NCBI RefSeq assembly: GCF_000495835.1 | Contig: NZ_AWGC01000018.1 | Location: 62,001 to 126,000, forward strand | DNA length: 64,000 bases | Direction: 5' to 3' | Source of the DNA: Asticcacaulis sp. AC402 | GTDB lineage: Bacteria > Pseudomonadota > Alphaproteobacteria > Caulobacterales > Caulobacteraceae | Shown: one piece after another, positions 37,155 through 45,421 of the stretch | How the letters are laid out: each line of letters begins with the position of its first letter | Numbering within the stretch: the first letter of the stretch is position 1 | Program-made: the position numbers and the translations under genes | The notes under the pieces: model-generated | What the model was told of the DNA's origin: nothing | Database searches by the model: none | The model's input: the letters and a program-made list of their open reading frames with translations, nothing else

Positions 37155-38164
37155 ACGACGTGGTCACCCGTATCGAACATGGCATCGGCCGCATCACCCT
37201 GAACCGGCCCCAGGCGCTGCATGCCCTGACGACGGAGATGTGCGTGGCCATGGCCCAGGCCCTGACCGAATGGGAAAACGACGCGCAGGTCCACGCCGTT
37301 CTGGTCGACCATGCCGAGGGTACGCGCGGATTCTGCGCCGGTGGCGATATCCGCAAAATCGCGCAATCCGGCCGTGGCGACGGTGTCGAGGCGCGAGAAT
37401 TTTTCGCCGTCGAATATCGATTGAACGCCCAAATTAAGCGCTACCCCAAGCCCTGTATAGCTGTGATCGACGGCATCACCATGGGGGGCGGTGTCGGCAT
37501 TTCGGTCCATGGTTCGCATCGCATCGCCACCGAACGCACGATCTTTGCCATGCCGGAAACAGGCATTGGGTTGTTTCCCGATGTCGGCGGCGGCTGGTTC
37601 CTGCCGCGGCTGGAAGGCGAACTGGGCACCTGGCTGGCCCTTACCGGGGCGCAGCTGCGCGGCAGCGATGTCGTGGCGGCCGGTATTGCCACCCATTTTG
37701 TTCAGTCCGAGCAGATTGCGGCACTTAAGGCCGGTATCCTTGCGCAGGGCGTCGATGTCATTGACCGCTATGCGCAAGCGGTTCCGACGCCGGCCTATGC
37801 CCAGCACAACGAGACGATCGACCGCTGCTTCGGCCATGGCACCATGTCAGAAATTTCCCTGGCCCTGAATGGCGACGGCAGCGACTGGGCGCGCAAACAG
37901 GCGGAAATTCTCACGAAACGCTCGCCGCAATCTCTGGCTGTGTCGCTGCGACAGTTGCGCGAAGGCCGAAAGATGGACAGCTTCGAAGACGTGATGCGGA
38001 TGGAATATCGTATCGCCAGCCGCATCACCTCGACCCGGGATTTTTCCGAAGGCGTGCGGGCAGTAATCGAAGATAAGGACAATGCGCCCAGATGGCAGGC
38101 TGACGTCACGCCGGAAATGGTCGATTCCTTGTTTGCGCCGCTCGAACATGAGTTGTCCCTATGA
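37151..38164 (+). CDS. 3-hydroxyisobutyryl-CoA hydrolase (crotonase family)
   Basis: This 337-residue crotonase-fold protein is longer than a hydratase and has the HIBYL-CoA hydrolase pattern: GFCAGGDIRKIAQSG, GITMGGGVGISVHGSHRIAT and MPETGIGLFPDVGGGWFL. It releases 3-hydroxyisobutyrate from its CoA ester. The ATG at 37151 forms an ATGA overlap with the acyl-CoA dehydrogenase stop; 37139 is an alternative four codons earlier. It couples to mmsB by another ATGA. Confidence 0.92.
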   Translation: MNDVVTRIEHGIGRITLNRPQALHALTTEMCVAMAQALTEWENDAQVHAVLVDHAEGTRGFCAGGDIRKIAQSGRGDGVEAREFFAVEYRLNAQIKRYPKPCIAVIDGITMGGGVGISVHGSHRIATERTIFAMPETGIGLFPDVGGGWFLPRLEGELGTWLALTGAQLRGSDVVAAGIATHFVQSEQIAALKAGILAQGVDVIDRYAQAVPTPAYAQHNETIDRCFGHGTMSEISLALNGDGSDWARKQAEILTKRSPQSLAVSLRQLREGRKMDSFEDVMRMEYRIASRITSTRDFSEGVRAVIEDKDNAPRWQADVTPEMVDSLFAPLEHELSL

Positions 38165-39039
38165 AGATCGCCTTTATCGGTTTGGGCCATATGGGTTCGG
38201 GCATGGCCGCCAACCTGGTCAGGGCCGGGCATGAGGTCCGCGCCTTCGACATCAACGCTGAGGCCGTCGCTCAGGCCGTGGCCGATGGCGCTATGGAGGC
38301 ATCTTCGGTCGCCTATGCCTGCCGTGACGCCGAAGCGGTGGTGACCATGCTGCCGGCCGGGAAGCATGTCGTGTCGGTTTATGGCACTGTCTTTGCCGCC
38401 GCGCCGAAATCAGCCGTCCTGATCGACTGTTCGACCATCGATGTCGAAACTGCGCGCCGTGTCGCTGTGGATGCCCAAACCGAGGGCTTTGCCATGGTTG
38501 ATGCTCCGGTGTCGGGCGGGGTTGCCGGGGCGCAAGGCGGGACCCTGACCTTTATGTGCGGCGGCACGAAGGACGCCTTTGCGCGCGCCGAACCGGTGTT
38601 GTCGGCGATGGGCAAGGCGGTGATCCACGCCGGCGCGGCGGGCGCCGGCCAGGCGGCCAAGATCTGCAACAACATGCTGCTGGCCATCACCATGATCGGG
38701 ACCTGCGAAGCCTTTGCCCTGGCCGAAAAGCTGGGTTTGGACGACCAGGTGTTTTTCGACATTGCCTCCAAGGCGTCGGGCCAGAGCTGGTCAATGACGT
38801 CCTACTGTCCGGTGCCGGGACCGGTGCCGTCATCGCCGGCCAATCGCGACTATCAGCCGGGGTTCGCTTCGGCGTTGATGCTGAAGGACCTGACCCTGGC
38901 CATGCAGGCGGCGACCGGGGCCAGCGCCGATACGCCGCTCGGCGCCAGGGCCCATGCGCTGTACGACGCCCTGTGCGCCCAGGGCCACGCCGGTCGGGAC
39001 TTTTCCTATATGATTGAACGGATACGCCGCGGGGCTTGA
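38161..39039 (+). CDS. mmsB: 3-hydroxyisobutyrate dehydrogenase
   Basis: This 292-residue NAD-dependent enzyme oxidises 3-hydroxyisobutyrate to methylmalonate semialdehyde, the substrate of MmsA. It shows the Rossmann start IAFIGLGHMGSGMAANLV, the substrate motif DAPVSGGVAGAQGGTL, and the catalytic Lys in GQAAKICNNMLL. Last gene of the valine operon, coupled to the hydrolase by a 4-bp overlap. Confidence 0.94.
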   Translation: MKIAFIGLGHMGSGMAANLVRAGHEVRAFDINAEAVAQAVADGAMEASSVAYACRDAEAVVTMLPAGKHVVSVYGTVFAAAPKSAVLIDCSTIDVETARRVAVDAQTEGFAMVDAPVSGGVAGAQGGTLTFMCGGTKDAFARAEPVLSAMGKAVIHAGAAGAGQAAKICNNMLLAITMIGTCEAFALAEKLGLDDQVFFDIASKASGQSWSMTSYCPVPGPVPSSPANRDYQPGFASALMLKDLTLAMQAATGASADTPLGARAHALYDALCAQGHAGRDFSYMIERIRRGA

Positions 39040-39069
39040 TCGTGACGGGCTTTATGTCATGCTGGCGGT

Positions 39070-39576
39070 ATGAAGTGGCTTATCCTGGCTTTTGTGGCCA
39101 ATCTCGTTATTGCTGGCGCGGGTCATGGTCGGGATGCCGAGACCGATAAGGTCGTGGCGCTGATCAATGCCGAACGCGAAATTGCCGGCTGTCCTGCCCT
39201 GGTCGTCAACCGCCAGCTTGAAGCGGCGGCCCAGCGTCACAGCGAATCCATGGCTGGACAGGACTTCTTCGGCCATGTTGATCCGGACGGTCTGAAGGTG
39301 GCCCAGCGCGCCGAGGCGGCCGGTTACCGCTGGATGATGGTCGGTGAAAACATCAGCGCCGGCTATGTCACAGCCGACGCGACCGTTGCGGGCTGGATGA
39401 ACAGCCCCGGCCACCGTTCGAACATCCTGACCTGCGGCTTTACCGAAACCGGCGTCGGCCATGTCTACATTCCGGACGATGTCGGCAAGGTGAAGTATGG
39501 CCACTACTGGACTCAGGTTTTCGGCCGGCCGATGGCGGAAGATCGGTTCGGCCGGCCGATGGCGGAAGAGCGGTGA
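39070..39576 (+). CDS. Secreted CAP/SCP-domain protein with duplicated tail
   Basis: This 168-residue protein has a short signal peptide (MKWLILAFVANLVIAGAG) and a CAP domain: HSESMAGQDFFGHVDP, VGENISAGY, WMNSPGHRSNILTC and YWTQVFG. The His/Glu residues of the CAP cavity are present. CAP proteins are extracytoplasmic; the bacterial role is unclear. The last 18 residues are a tandem of FGRPMAEDR and FGRPMAEER, a recent 27-bp duplication. It starts 30 bp after mmsB but is probably unrelated in function. Confidence 0.88.
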   Translation: MKWLILAFVANLVIAGAGHGRDAETDKVVALINAEREIAGCPALVVNRQLEAAAQRHSESMAGQDFFGHVDPDGLKVAQRAEAAGYRWMMVGENISAGYVTADATVAGWMNSPGHRSNILTCGFTETGVGHVYIPDDVGKVKYGHYWTQVFGRPMAEDRFGRPMAEER

Positions 39577-39661
39577 GGAGGATCGACTCGAAAAGCGTCA
39601 GTGCACCGGTACTTGCGGTTAATACCAATCCACTTTGACTTTGACATTCCTTCCGCAAGGG

Positions 39662-39839
39662 GACCCCTCCGTCTCGACGCGCTACGATCTTCGATCTCCG
39701 CTTGCTCGCCACCTCCCCATCGAAGGAATGGGGAGGAGAAAAAAGAATATGTTCATTGGTTTCTTCTCCTCCCCATTTCAAATGGGGAGGTGCCGAGCAA
39801 GCGAGCCCAAAGGGCGAAGCGCGTCGAGGCGGAGGGGTC
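39662..39839. repeat. 178-bp palindromic element (family A)
   Basis: The ends at 39662-39682 and 39819-39839 are complementary over 21 bp with one mismatch (GACCCCTCCG outermost). The interior repeats the CCACCTCCCCAT / ATGGGGAGGTG hairpins of the element at 33381-33567. With the family B half copy it fills the 348-bp gap between the CAP gene and prpF. Confidence 0.85.
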
Positions 39840-39880
39840 TACCTACTGTCGATGTGTCAATCTTTTCGTTGATAGGAATA

Positions 39881-39960
39881 AGCCCCTCAGGCTCGCCGCC
39901 CCGCGCCGATCGCTTTCGCTTCGCTCAGCTCTCGTCCTCTCCCCGTAAACGGGGAGAGGT
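39881..39960. repeat. Half copy of palindromic element (family B), overlapping prpF
   Basis: The hairpin CCTCTCCCCG-TAAA-CGGGGAGAGG at 39936-39959 and the flanking AGCCCCTCA match the element at 35866-36005. The prpF stop codon and its last dozen codons lie inside this element. Confidence 0.8.
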
Positions 39961-41112
39961 AAAGAATGGAACCCGCACCCAGCCTTCCATCAACACGCGG
40001 GCGCTTCGGCTCATCAGGGCTTTTGTAACCGTCCATTGGCCGTTGAGCAGGGCCGCTTCGGCGCCGACGCGGAGTGTGCCGGAGGGATGGCCGAAACGCA
40101 CCGACGTGCGTTCGCCGCCGCCGGCCGCCAGGTTGACCAGGGTGCCTGGAACCGCCGCCGCCGTCCCAATCGCCACCGCCGCCGTGCCCATCATGGCGTG
40201 GTGCAGCTTGCCCATGGAGAGAGCGCGCACAGTCAGGTCGATGTCACCTGCAGCTACCGCCTTGCCGCTGGAGGCGACATAGTCCGCCGGTGGCGCCACA
40301 AAGGCCACCTTGGGCGTGTGCTGGCGCTTGGCGGCTTCGGACAGGTCCGCGATCAAGCCCATGCGCACGGCGCCATAGGCCCGGATGGCCTCGAACCGCG
40401 CCAGGGCCTCGGTGTCGCTGTTGATGGCGTCCTGTAGTTCCGTGCCAGTATAGCCGATATCCGCCGCATTGACGAAGATGGTCGGGATACCGGCATTAAT
40501 CAGCGTCGCCTTCAGCATACCGACGCCCGGCACCTCCAGGTCGTCGACCAGGTTGCCGGTCGGGAACATTGAACCCCCATCGCCGTCTTCGGCCGGATCG
40601 AGGAATTCCAGCTGGATCTCGGCCGCCGGGAAGGTCACGCCATCCAGTTCAAAATCACCCGTTTCCTGAACTTCGCCACCCGTCATCGGGACATGGGCGA
40701 TGATGGTCTTGGCGATATTGGCCTGCCAGATGCGGACCGTGCACACACCGTCTTTCGGCACTTCGCCGACCAGGCCGTTCGAAATGGCAAACGGCCCGAC
40801 CGCCGCCGACAGGTTGCCGCAATTGCCGCTCCAGTCGATGAAGGCGCTGTCGATCGACACCTGACCGAACAGGTAGTCGACATCGTGGGCTGAGCGCGTG
40901 CTCTTCGACAGGATGACCACTTTCGAGGTCGAGGAGGTCGCCCCGCCCATGCCGTCGGTCTGCTTGCCGTAGGGGTCGGGGCTGCCAATCACCCGCAGCA
41001 GCAGGCGGTCGCGCGCTTCGACGTCGTCCGGCAAATCCTCGCGCCGGAAGAAGACGCCCTTGCTGGTGCCGCCGCGCATATAGGTCGCCGGAATACGAAT
41101 CTGTCCCGTCAT
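39925..41112 (-). CDS. prpF: PrpF, 2-methylaconitate isomerase/AcnD accessory protein
   Basis: This 395-residue protein is required with AcnD for dehydration of 2-methylcitrate; PrpF isomerises the methylaconitate formed. Family marks are the opening IPATYMRGGTSKGVFFRRED and DWSGNCGNLSAAVGPFAI, and the natural C-terminal motif SRSARVLMEGWVRVP. The residues after this motif (PFFTSPRLRGEDES) are encoded by the family B palindromic repeat, so the original tail has been replaced. Its start overlaps the acnD stop by 4 bp. Confidence 0.93.
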   Translation of the reverse strand: MTGQIRIPATYMRGGTSKGVFFRREDLPDDVEARDRLLLRVIGSPDPYGKQTDGMGGATSSTSKVVILSKSTRSAHDVDYLFGQVSIDSAFIDWSGNCGNLSAAVGPFAISNGLVGEVPKDGVCTVRIWQANIAKTIIAHVPMTGGEVQETGDFELDGVTFPAAEIQLEFLDPAEDGDGGSMFPTGNLVDDLEVPGVGMLKATLINAGIPTIFVNAADIGYTGTELQDAINSDTEALARFEAIRAYGAVRMGLIADLSEAAKRQHTPKVAFVAPPADYVASSGKAVAAGDIDLTVRALSMGKLHHAMMGTAAVAIGTAAAVPGTLVNLAAGGGERTSVRFGHPSGTLRVGAEAALLNGQWTVTKALMSRSARVLMEGWVRVPFFTSPRLRGEDES

Positions 41113-43694
41113 GCCACCTTCGCCTGTTCCAGGAAGTCGCGGGCGAAGCGTTGCAGAACGCCGCCGGCCTCGTAGATCGACACCTCTTCGGCCGTATCCA
41201 GCCGGCAGGTGACCGGCACCTCGACGGTCTCGCCTGTGCGGCGATGGATGACCAGGGTGACCGTACCGCGTGGGGTCAGGTCGCCTTTGACGTCGTAGGT
41301 CTCCGTCCCGTCGATACCCAGCGACTGCCGCGTCGTACCGGGCAAAAACTCCAGCGGCAAAACCCCCATACCGATCAGGTTGGTGCGGTGAATGCGCTCG
41401 AAGCCTTCGGCGGCGATGGCCTCGACCCCGGCAAGCCGCACACCCTTGGCGGCCCAGTCACGGCTTGAGCCCTGACCGTAGTCAGCGCCGGCAATGATGA
41501 TCAAAGGCTGCTTGCGCTCCATATAGGTTTCGATCGCTTCCCACATCCGCATGACCTGGCCGTCGGGCTCCAGCCGCGTCAGCGAACCCTTTTGGATCTG
41601 GCCATCGACCACAGCCATCTCGTTCATCAGGGTCGGGTTGGCGAAGGTGGCGCGTTGTGCCGTCAGATGGTCGCCGCGGTGGGTGGCGTACGAATTAAAG
41701 TCCTCTTCCGGCACCTTCATGCGCAGCAGGTATTCGCCGGCGGCGCTGTCGGCCAGAATGGCGTTGGACGGCGACAAATGGTCGGTGGTGATGTTGTCGG
41801 GCAGCACTGCCAGCGGCCGCATACCGGTCAGGCTGCGCTCACCCGCCAATGCGCCCTCCCAATAGGGCGGCCGTCGGATATAGGTGCTTTGGGGGCGCCA
41901 GTCATAGAGCGGATCGACCGGCTTGCCGCGGGCAGCGAAGTTGAACATCGGGTCATAGACGCTGCGGAACAGCTCCGGCTTGACGCTTTGGGCCACAATA
42001 GCGTCGATCTCGGCATCGTCCGGCCAGATGTCGATCAGCCGGACCTCGGCGCCATCGGGTCCATAGCCCAGCACGTCCTTTTCGATGTCGAAGCGGATGG
42101 TACCGGCGATGGCATAGGCGATGACCAGGGGCGGCGAGGCCAGAAACGCCTGCTTGGCATAGGGGTGGATGCGGCCGTCGAAATTGCGGTTGCCCGACAA
42201 GACGGCGGTGGCATAGAGATCGCGGTCGATGATCTCCTGCTGGATGGCGGGATCCAGCGCCCCGCTCATGCCGTTGCAGGTGGTGCAGGCAAAGGCGACG
42301 ATGCCAAAGCCCAGCTTTTCCAGCTCCGGCAATAACCCGGCGTCTTCGAGATAGAGCTGCACCGCCTTGGAACCCGGCGCCAGGGACGACTTGACCCACG
42401 GCTTGCGCATCAACCCCTTGGCATTGGCGTTTCGCGCCAGCAGCCCGGCGGCGATAACATTGCGCGGGTTGGAGGTGTTGGTGCAGCTGGTGATCGCCGC
42501 GATGATGACGGCGCCATCGGGCATATGGCCCGGGGTATCGACCCACGCGCCGGCAATGCCCCGCGCCGCCAGGTCGCTGGTCGGCAACCGCTTATGCGGG
42601 TTAGACGGCCCGGCCATGGTGCGGACCACAGACGACAGGTCAAAGGTCAGAACGCGCGGATATACCGCCGTCTTCAGGGCATCGGCCCACAAACCGGCGG
42701 CCTTGGCGTAGATTTCGACCAGGCGGACCTGTTCGGCGGCACGGCCGGTCAGGGTCAGGTAGTCGAGGGTCTGCTGGTCGATGGCGAACATGGCCGCCGT
42801 GGCGCCGAATTCCGGCGTCATGTTGGAGATGGTGGCGCGGTCGCCCAGGGTCAGGGCCGCGGCCCCTTCGCCGTAGAATTCGAGATAGGCGCCGACGACT
42901 TTTTGCGCCCGCAAGAATTCGGTCAGGGCCAGCACCACGTCAGTGGCGGTGATGCCGGGGCCAGGGCGGCCGGTCAGCTCGACACCGATAATGTCGGGCA
43001 GGCGCATCCACGACGCGCGGCCCAGCATGACGTTTTCCGCCTCCAGCCCGCCGACACCGATAGCGATGACGCCCAAAGCATCGACATGCGGCGTATGGCT
43101 GTCGGTACCGACCAGGGTATCGGGATAGGCTATACCATCGACCGCATGGATGACCGGCGACATGCGTTCCAGGTTGATCTGGTGCATGATGCCGTTGCCG
43201 GGCGGGATGACCTCGACATTGCGGAAGGCCTTGCGCGTCCAGTCGATAAAGTGGAAGCGGTCTTCGTTGCGACGATCTTCGATGGCGCGGTTGCGGGCAA
43301 AGGCGTCCTTGACGTCGCCGCCGTACTCTACCGCCAGCGAGTGATCGACGATCAGCTGCGTCGGCACGACCGGATTGACCTGGGCCGGATCACCGCCCTG
43401 GGCCGCGATGGCATCGCGCAACCCAGCCAGATCGACCAGGGCTGTCTGGCCCAGGATGTCGTGGCAGACAACGCGCGCCGGGAACCACGGAAAGTCATGA
43501 TCCTGACGCCGTTCGATCAGCTGCCGCAGGCTGCGTTCCAGAATGGCCGGATCGCAGCGCCGCACCAGGTTTTCGGCATGGACCCGCGATGTATAGGGCA
43601 GGGTGGCGTAAGCGCCGGGCGTGATAGCGTCGATGGCTTCGCGGGCGTCGAACCAGTCGAGATCGGTGCCGGGGAGGGGCTTGCGATAGGTCAT
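41109..43694 (-). CDS. acnD: Fe/S-dependent 2-methylcitrate dehydratase AcnD
   Basis: This 861-residue aconitase-family enzyme dehydrates 2-methylcitrate. The iron-sulfur cysteines are visible in AAITSCTNTSNPRN and FACTTCNGMSGAL. Other family motifs are VGTDSHTPHVDALGVI, GNRNFDGRIHP and ADYGQGSSRDWAAKG. Using ATG at 43694 gives normal AcnD length and a TAATG overlap with prpC; the frame continues upstream into prpC in another register and is not used. The presence of acnD plus prpF stands in for PrpD. Confidence 0.95.
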   Translation of the reverse strand: MTYRKPLPGTDLDWFDAREAIDAITPGAYATLPYTSRVHAENLVRRCDPAILERSLRQLIERRQDHDFPWFPARVVCHDILGQTALVDLAGLRDAIAAQGGDPAQVNPVVPTQLIVDHSLAVEYGGDVKDAFARNRAIEDRRNEDRFHFIDWTRKAFRNVEVIPPGNGIMHQINLERMSPVIHAVDGIAYPDTLVGTDSHTPHVDALGVIAIGVGGLEAENVMLGRASWMRLPDIIGVELTGRPGPGITATDVVLALTEFLRAQKVVGAYLEFYGEGAAALTLGDRATISNMTPEFGATAAMFAIDQQTLDYLTLTGRAAEQVRLVEIYAKAAGLWADALKTAVYPRVLTFDLSSVVRTMAGPSNPHKRLPTSDLAARGIAGAWVDTPGHMPDGAVIIAAITSCTNTSNPRNVIAAGLLARNANAKGLMRKPWVKSSLAPGSKAVQLYLEDAGLLPELEKLGFGIVAFACTTCNGMSGALDPAIQQEIIDRDLYATAVLSGNRNFDGRIHPYAKQAFLASPPLVIAYAIAGTIRFDIEKDVLGYGPDGAEVRLIDIWPDDAEIDAIVAQSVKPELFRSVYDPMFNFAARGKPVDPLYDWRPQSTYIRRPPYWEGALAGERSLTGMRPLAVLPDNITTDHLSPSNAILADSAAGEYLLRMKVPEEDFNSYATHRGDHLTAQRATFANPTLMNEMAVVDGQIQKGSLTRLEPDGQVMRMWEAIETYMERKQPLIIIAGADYGQGSSRDWAAKGVRLAGVEAIAAEGFERIHRTNLIGMGVLPLEFLPGTTRQSLGIDGTETYDVKGDLTPRGTVTLVIHRRTGETVEVPVTCRLDTAEEVSIYEAGGVLQRFARDFLEQAKVA

Positions 43695-44854
43695 TACGGG
43701 CGGTCGTTGAGCGGCACGAAGGGGCGATCTTCCGGGCCGGTATAGTTGGCGTTGGGGCGGATGATCTTGCCGTCCTGGCGTTGTTCGATAACGTGCGCTG
43801 ACCAACCCGAGGTGCGGGAGATAACAAACAGTGGCGTGAACATGGCGGTCGGCACGCCCATCATATGGTAGCTGACGGCGCTGAACCAATCGAGATTGGG
43901 GAACATCTTCTTGATCTCCCACATCACGCTTTCGAGGCGCTCGGCGATGTTGAACATCTTCATATTGTGCTGTTCCGCCGACAGCGCCTTGGCGACGGCC
44001 TTGATGGCTTCGTTGCGCGGATCGCCGACCGTATAGACGGGGTGGCCGAAGCCGATGACGACTTCTTTCGCGGCGACTCTCTGGCGGATATCGGCCTCGG
44101 CTTCGTCGGGGGTGTCGTAGCGCTTCTGGATATCGAAGGCGAATTCGTTGGCGCCGCCGTGCTTGGGGCCCCGCAGCGCGCCGATGGCGCCGGCGATGGC
44201 GCTGTAGAAGTCGGAGCCTGTGCCGGCGACGACTCTGGCGGCGAAGGTCGAGGCGTTGAACTCATGCTCGGCATAGAGGATCAGCGAGGTATGCATGGCG
44301 CGCACCCAGGAGTCGCTGGGCTTTTTGCCGTGCAGCAGGTGCAGGAAGTGGCCGCCGATGCTGTCGTCGTCGGTTTCGACCTCGATGCGCCGGCCGTTAT
44401 GGCTGAAATGGTACCAATAGAGCAGCATCGAGCCGAAGCTGGCCATCAGCTTGTCGGCGATATCGCGCGCGCCGGGGTGGTTGTGGTCGTCGCGCTCCGG
44501 CGTCAGGCAGCCCAGCGTCGAGACGCCGGTGCGCATGACGTCCATGGGGTGGGCCGACGGCGGCAGGCTTTCGAGGACGGTTTTGAGGTTGGCGGGCAGG
44601 CCGCGCAGGCTTTTCAGCGTGGTCTTGTAGGCATCCAGTTCGGTACGGTTGGGCAGCTTGCCGTGGACCAGCAGGAAGGCGATTTCCTCGAACTCGGACG
44701 TGGCGGCCAGGTCGAGGATATCATAGCCGCGATAGGCCAGGTCGTTGCCGGTACGCCCGACGGTGCACAGCGCCGTGTTGCCGGCGACCGTGCCGGAAAG
44801 CGCGACGGATTTCTTGGGCTTGAAGCCGGTTGGTGCTTCGGCGGTAGTGTCCAT
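43694..44854 (-). CDS. prpC: 2-methylcitrate synthase
   Basis: This 386-residue citrate-synthase-family enzyme condenses propionyl-CoA with oxaloacetate. Catalytic His/Asp motifs are in [32 protein letters not shown] and the N-terminal [10 protein letters not shown]. Length and the N-terminal [17 protein letters not shown] fit PrpC rather than GltA. It is followed by acnD and prpF with overlaps. About 520 bp of palindromic repeat separate it from prpB upstream, so it may need its own promoter. Confidence 0.94.
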   Translation of the reverse strand: MDTTAEAPTGFKPKKSVALSGTVAGNTALCTVGRTGNDLAYRGYDILDLAATSEFEEIAFLLVHGKLPNRTELDAYKTTLKSLRGLPANLKTVLESLPPSAHPMDVMRTGVSTLGCLTPERDDHNHPGARDIADKLMASFGSMLLYWYHFSHNGRRIEVETDDDSIGGHFLHLLHGKKPSDSWVRAMHTSLILYAEHEFNASTFAARVVAGTGSDFYSAIAGAIGALRGPKHGGANEFAFDIQKRYDTPDEAEADIRQRVAAKEVVIGFGHPVYTVGDPRNEAIKAVAKALSAEQHNMKMFNIAERLESVMWEIKKMFPNLDWFSAVSYHMMGVPTAMFTPLFVISRTSGWSAHVIEQRQDGKIIRPNANYTGPEDRPFVPLNDRP

Positions 44855-44880
44855 GGTGTGGCTCCCTGTTTTATTTTTTG

Positions 44881-45102
44881 ACCACGAACCCCACGAACAG
44901 CACGAACTTTAGGGTGTGATTGAACTCGCCGCGCAGCGGCAACATCATTTAAGTGGTCCACAGATTACACAGATTTCACAGATTAAGGCTCAGATCTAAT
45001 CTGTGAAATCTGTGTAATCTGTGGATCGCCTTTTCTTTGATTGCCGCTGCGCGGCGGGTTCAAATAAGACCTGAAGTTCGTGCTGTTCGTGTGGTTCGTG
45101 GT
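44881..45102. repeat. 222-bp triple-nested palindromic element between prpC and prpB
   Basis: Three pairs of arms are nested. The outer arms are 44881-44909 with 45074-45102 (29 nt, one mismatch; ACCACGAACC outermost). The middle arms are CGCCGCGCAGCGGCAA at 44927-44942 with 45041-45056 (perfect 16 bp). The inner arms are 44958-44985 with 44997-45024 (perfect 28 bp, tandem CACAGATTA-like 9-mers), with an 11-nt loop. The region encodes no plausible protein. Confidence 0.9.
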
Positions 45103-45111
45103 TGAATCCTT

Positions 45112-45155
45112 TTATTTCTGTCCGCTGAACAGCAGATCCAGCTTGTGCTCGAAAT
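45112..45155 (-). pseudogene. Duplicated remnant of the prpB 3' end
   Basis: Read on the minus strand, this encodes [13 protein letters not shown] and a stop, matching the prpB C-terminus [13 protein letters not shown] at a constant offset of 266 bp. Only the tail was copied; there is no start or body. Confidence 0.85.
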
Positions 45156-45192
45156 TCTACGCGCAACGCTATCTTCAAGGATTTCTGGCACC

Positions 45193-45421
45193 CGCCGCGC
45201 AGCGGCATCATCTTTTAAGAGGTCCACAGATTACACAGATTTCACAGATTAAGGCTCAGATCTAATCTGTGTAATCTGTGAAATCTGTGGATCGCCTTTT
45301 CTTTGATTGCCGCTGCGCGGCGGGTTCAGAACAATCCTGAAGTTCGTGCTGTTCGTGTGGTTCGTAGTTGAATCCTTTTACTTTTGCCCGCTGAACAGCA
45401 GGTCCAGCTTGTTCTCGAAAT
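45193..45421. repeat. Second unit of a 266-bp-period tandem duplication
   Basis: Bases 45193-45421 match 44927-45155 at a fixed offset of 266 with no indels. The copied block holds the middle and inner palindrome arms, an AAGTTCGTGCTGTTCGTG block and the prpB tail. In this unit the inner right arm (45263-45290) has its 9-mers in a different order, so the inner stem has two mismatches. Confidence 0.85.

Noticed and set aside
42525-43745. Plus-strand frame opposite acnD
   Set aside because: Antisense shadow of a clear aconitase-family gene.
43695-43922. N-terminal extension of acnD
   Set aside because: It runs through the prpC coding region in another register; ATG at 43694 gives the normal AcnD start and a TAATG overlap.
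44958-45024. Tandem CACAGATT units considered as a CRISPR array
   Set aside because: Units are 9 bp, contiguous and mirrored, with no spacers and no cas genes.
44996-45211. Small minus-strand frame ending STDYTDFTD
   Set aside because: It is the translation of the palindromic tandem repeats, not a protein-like sequence.
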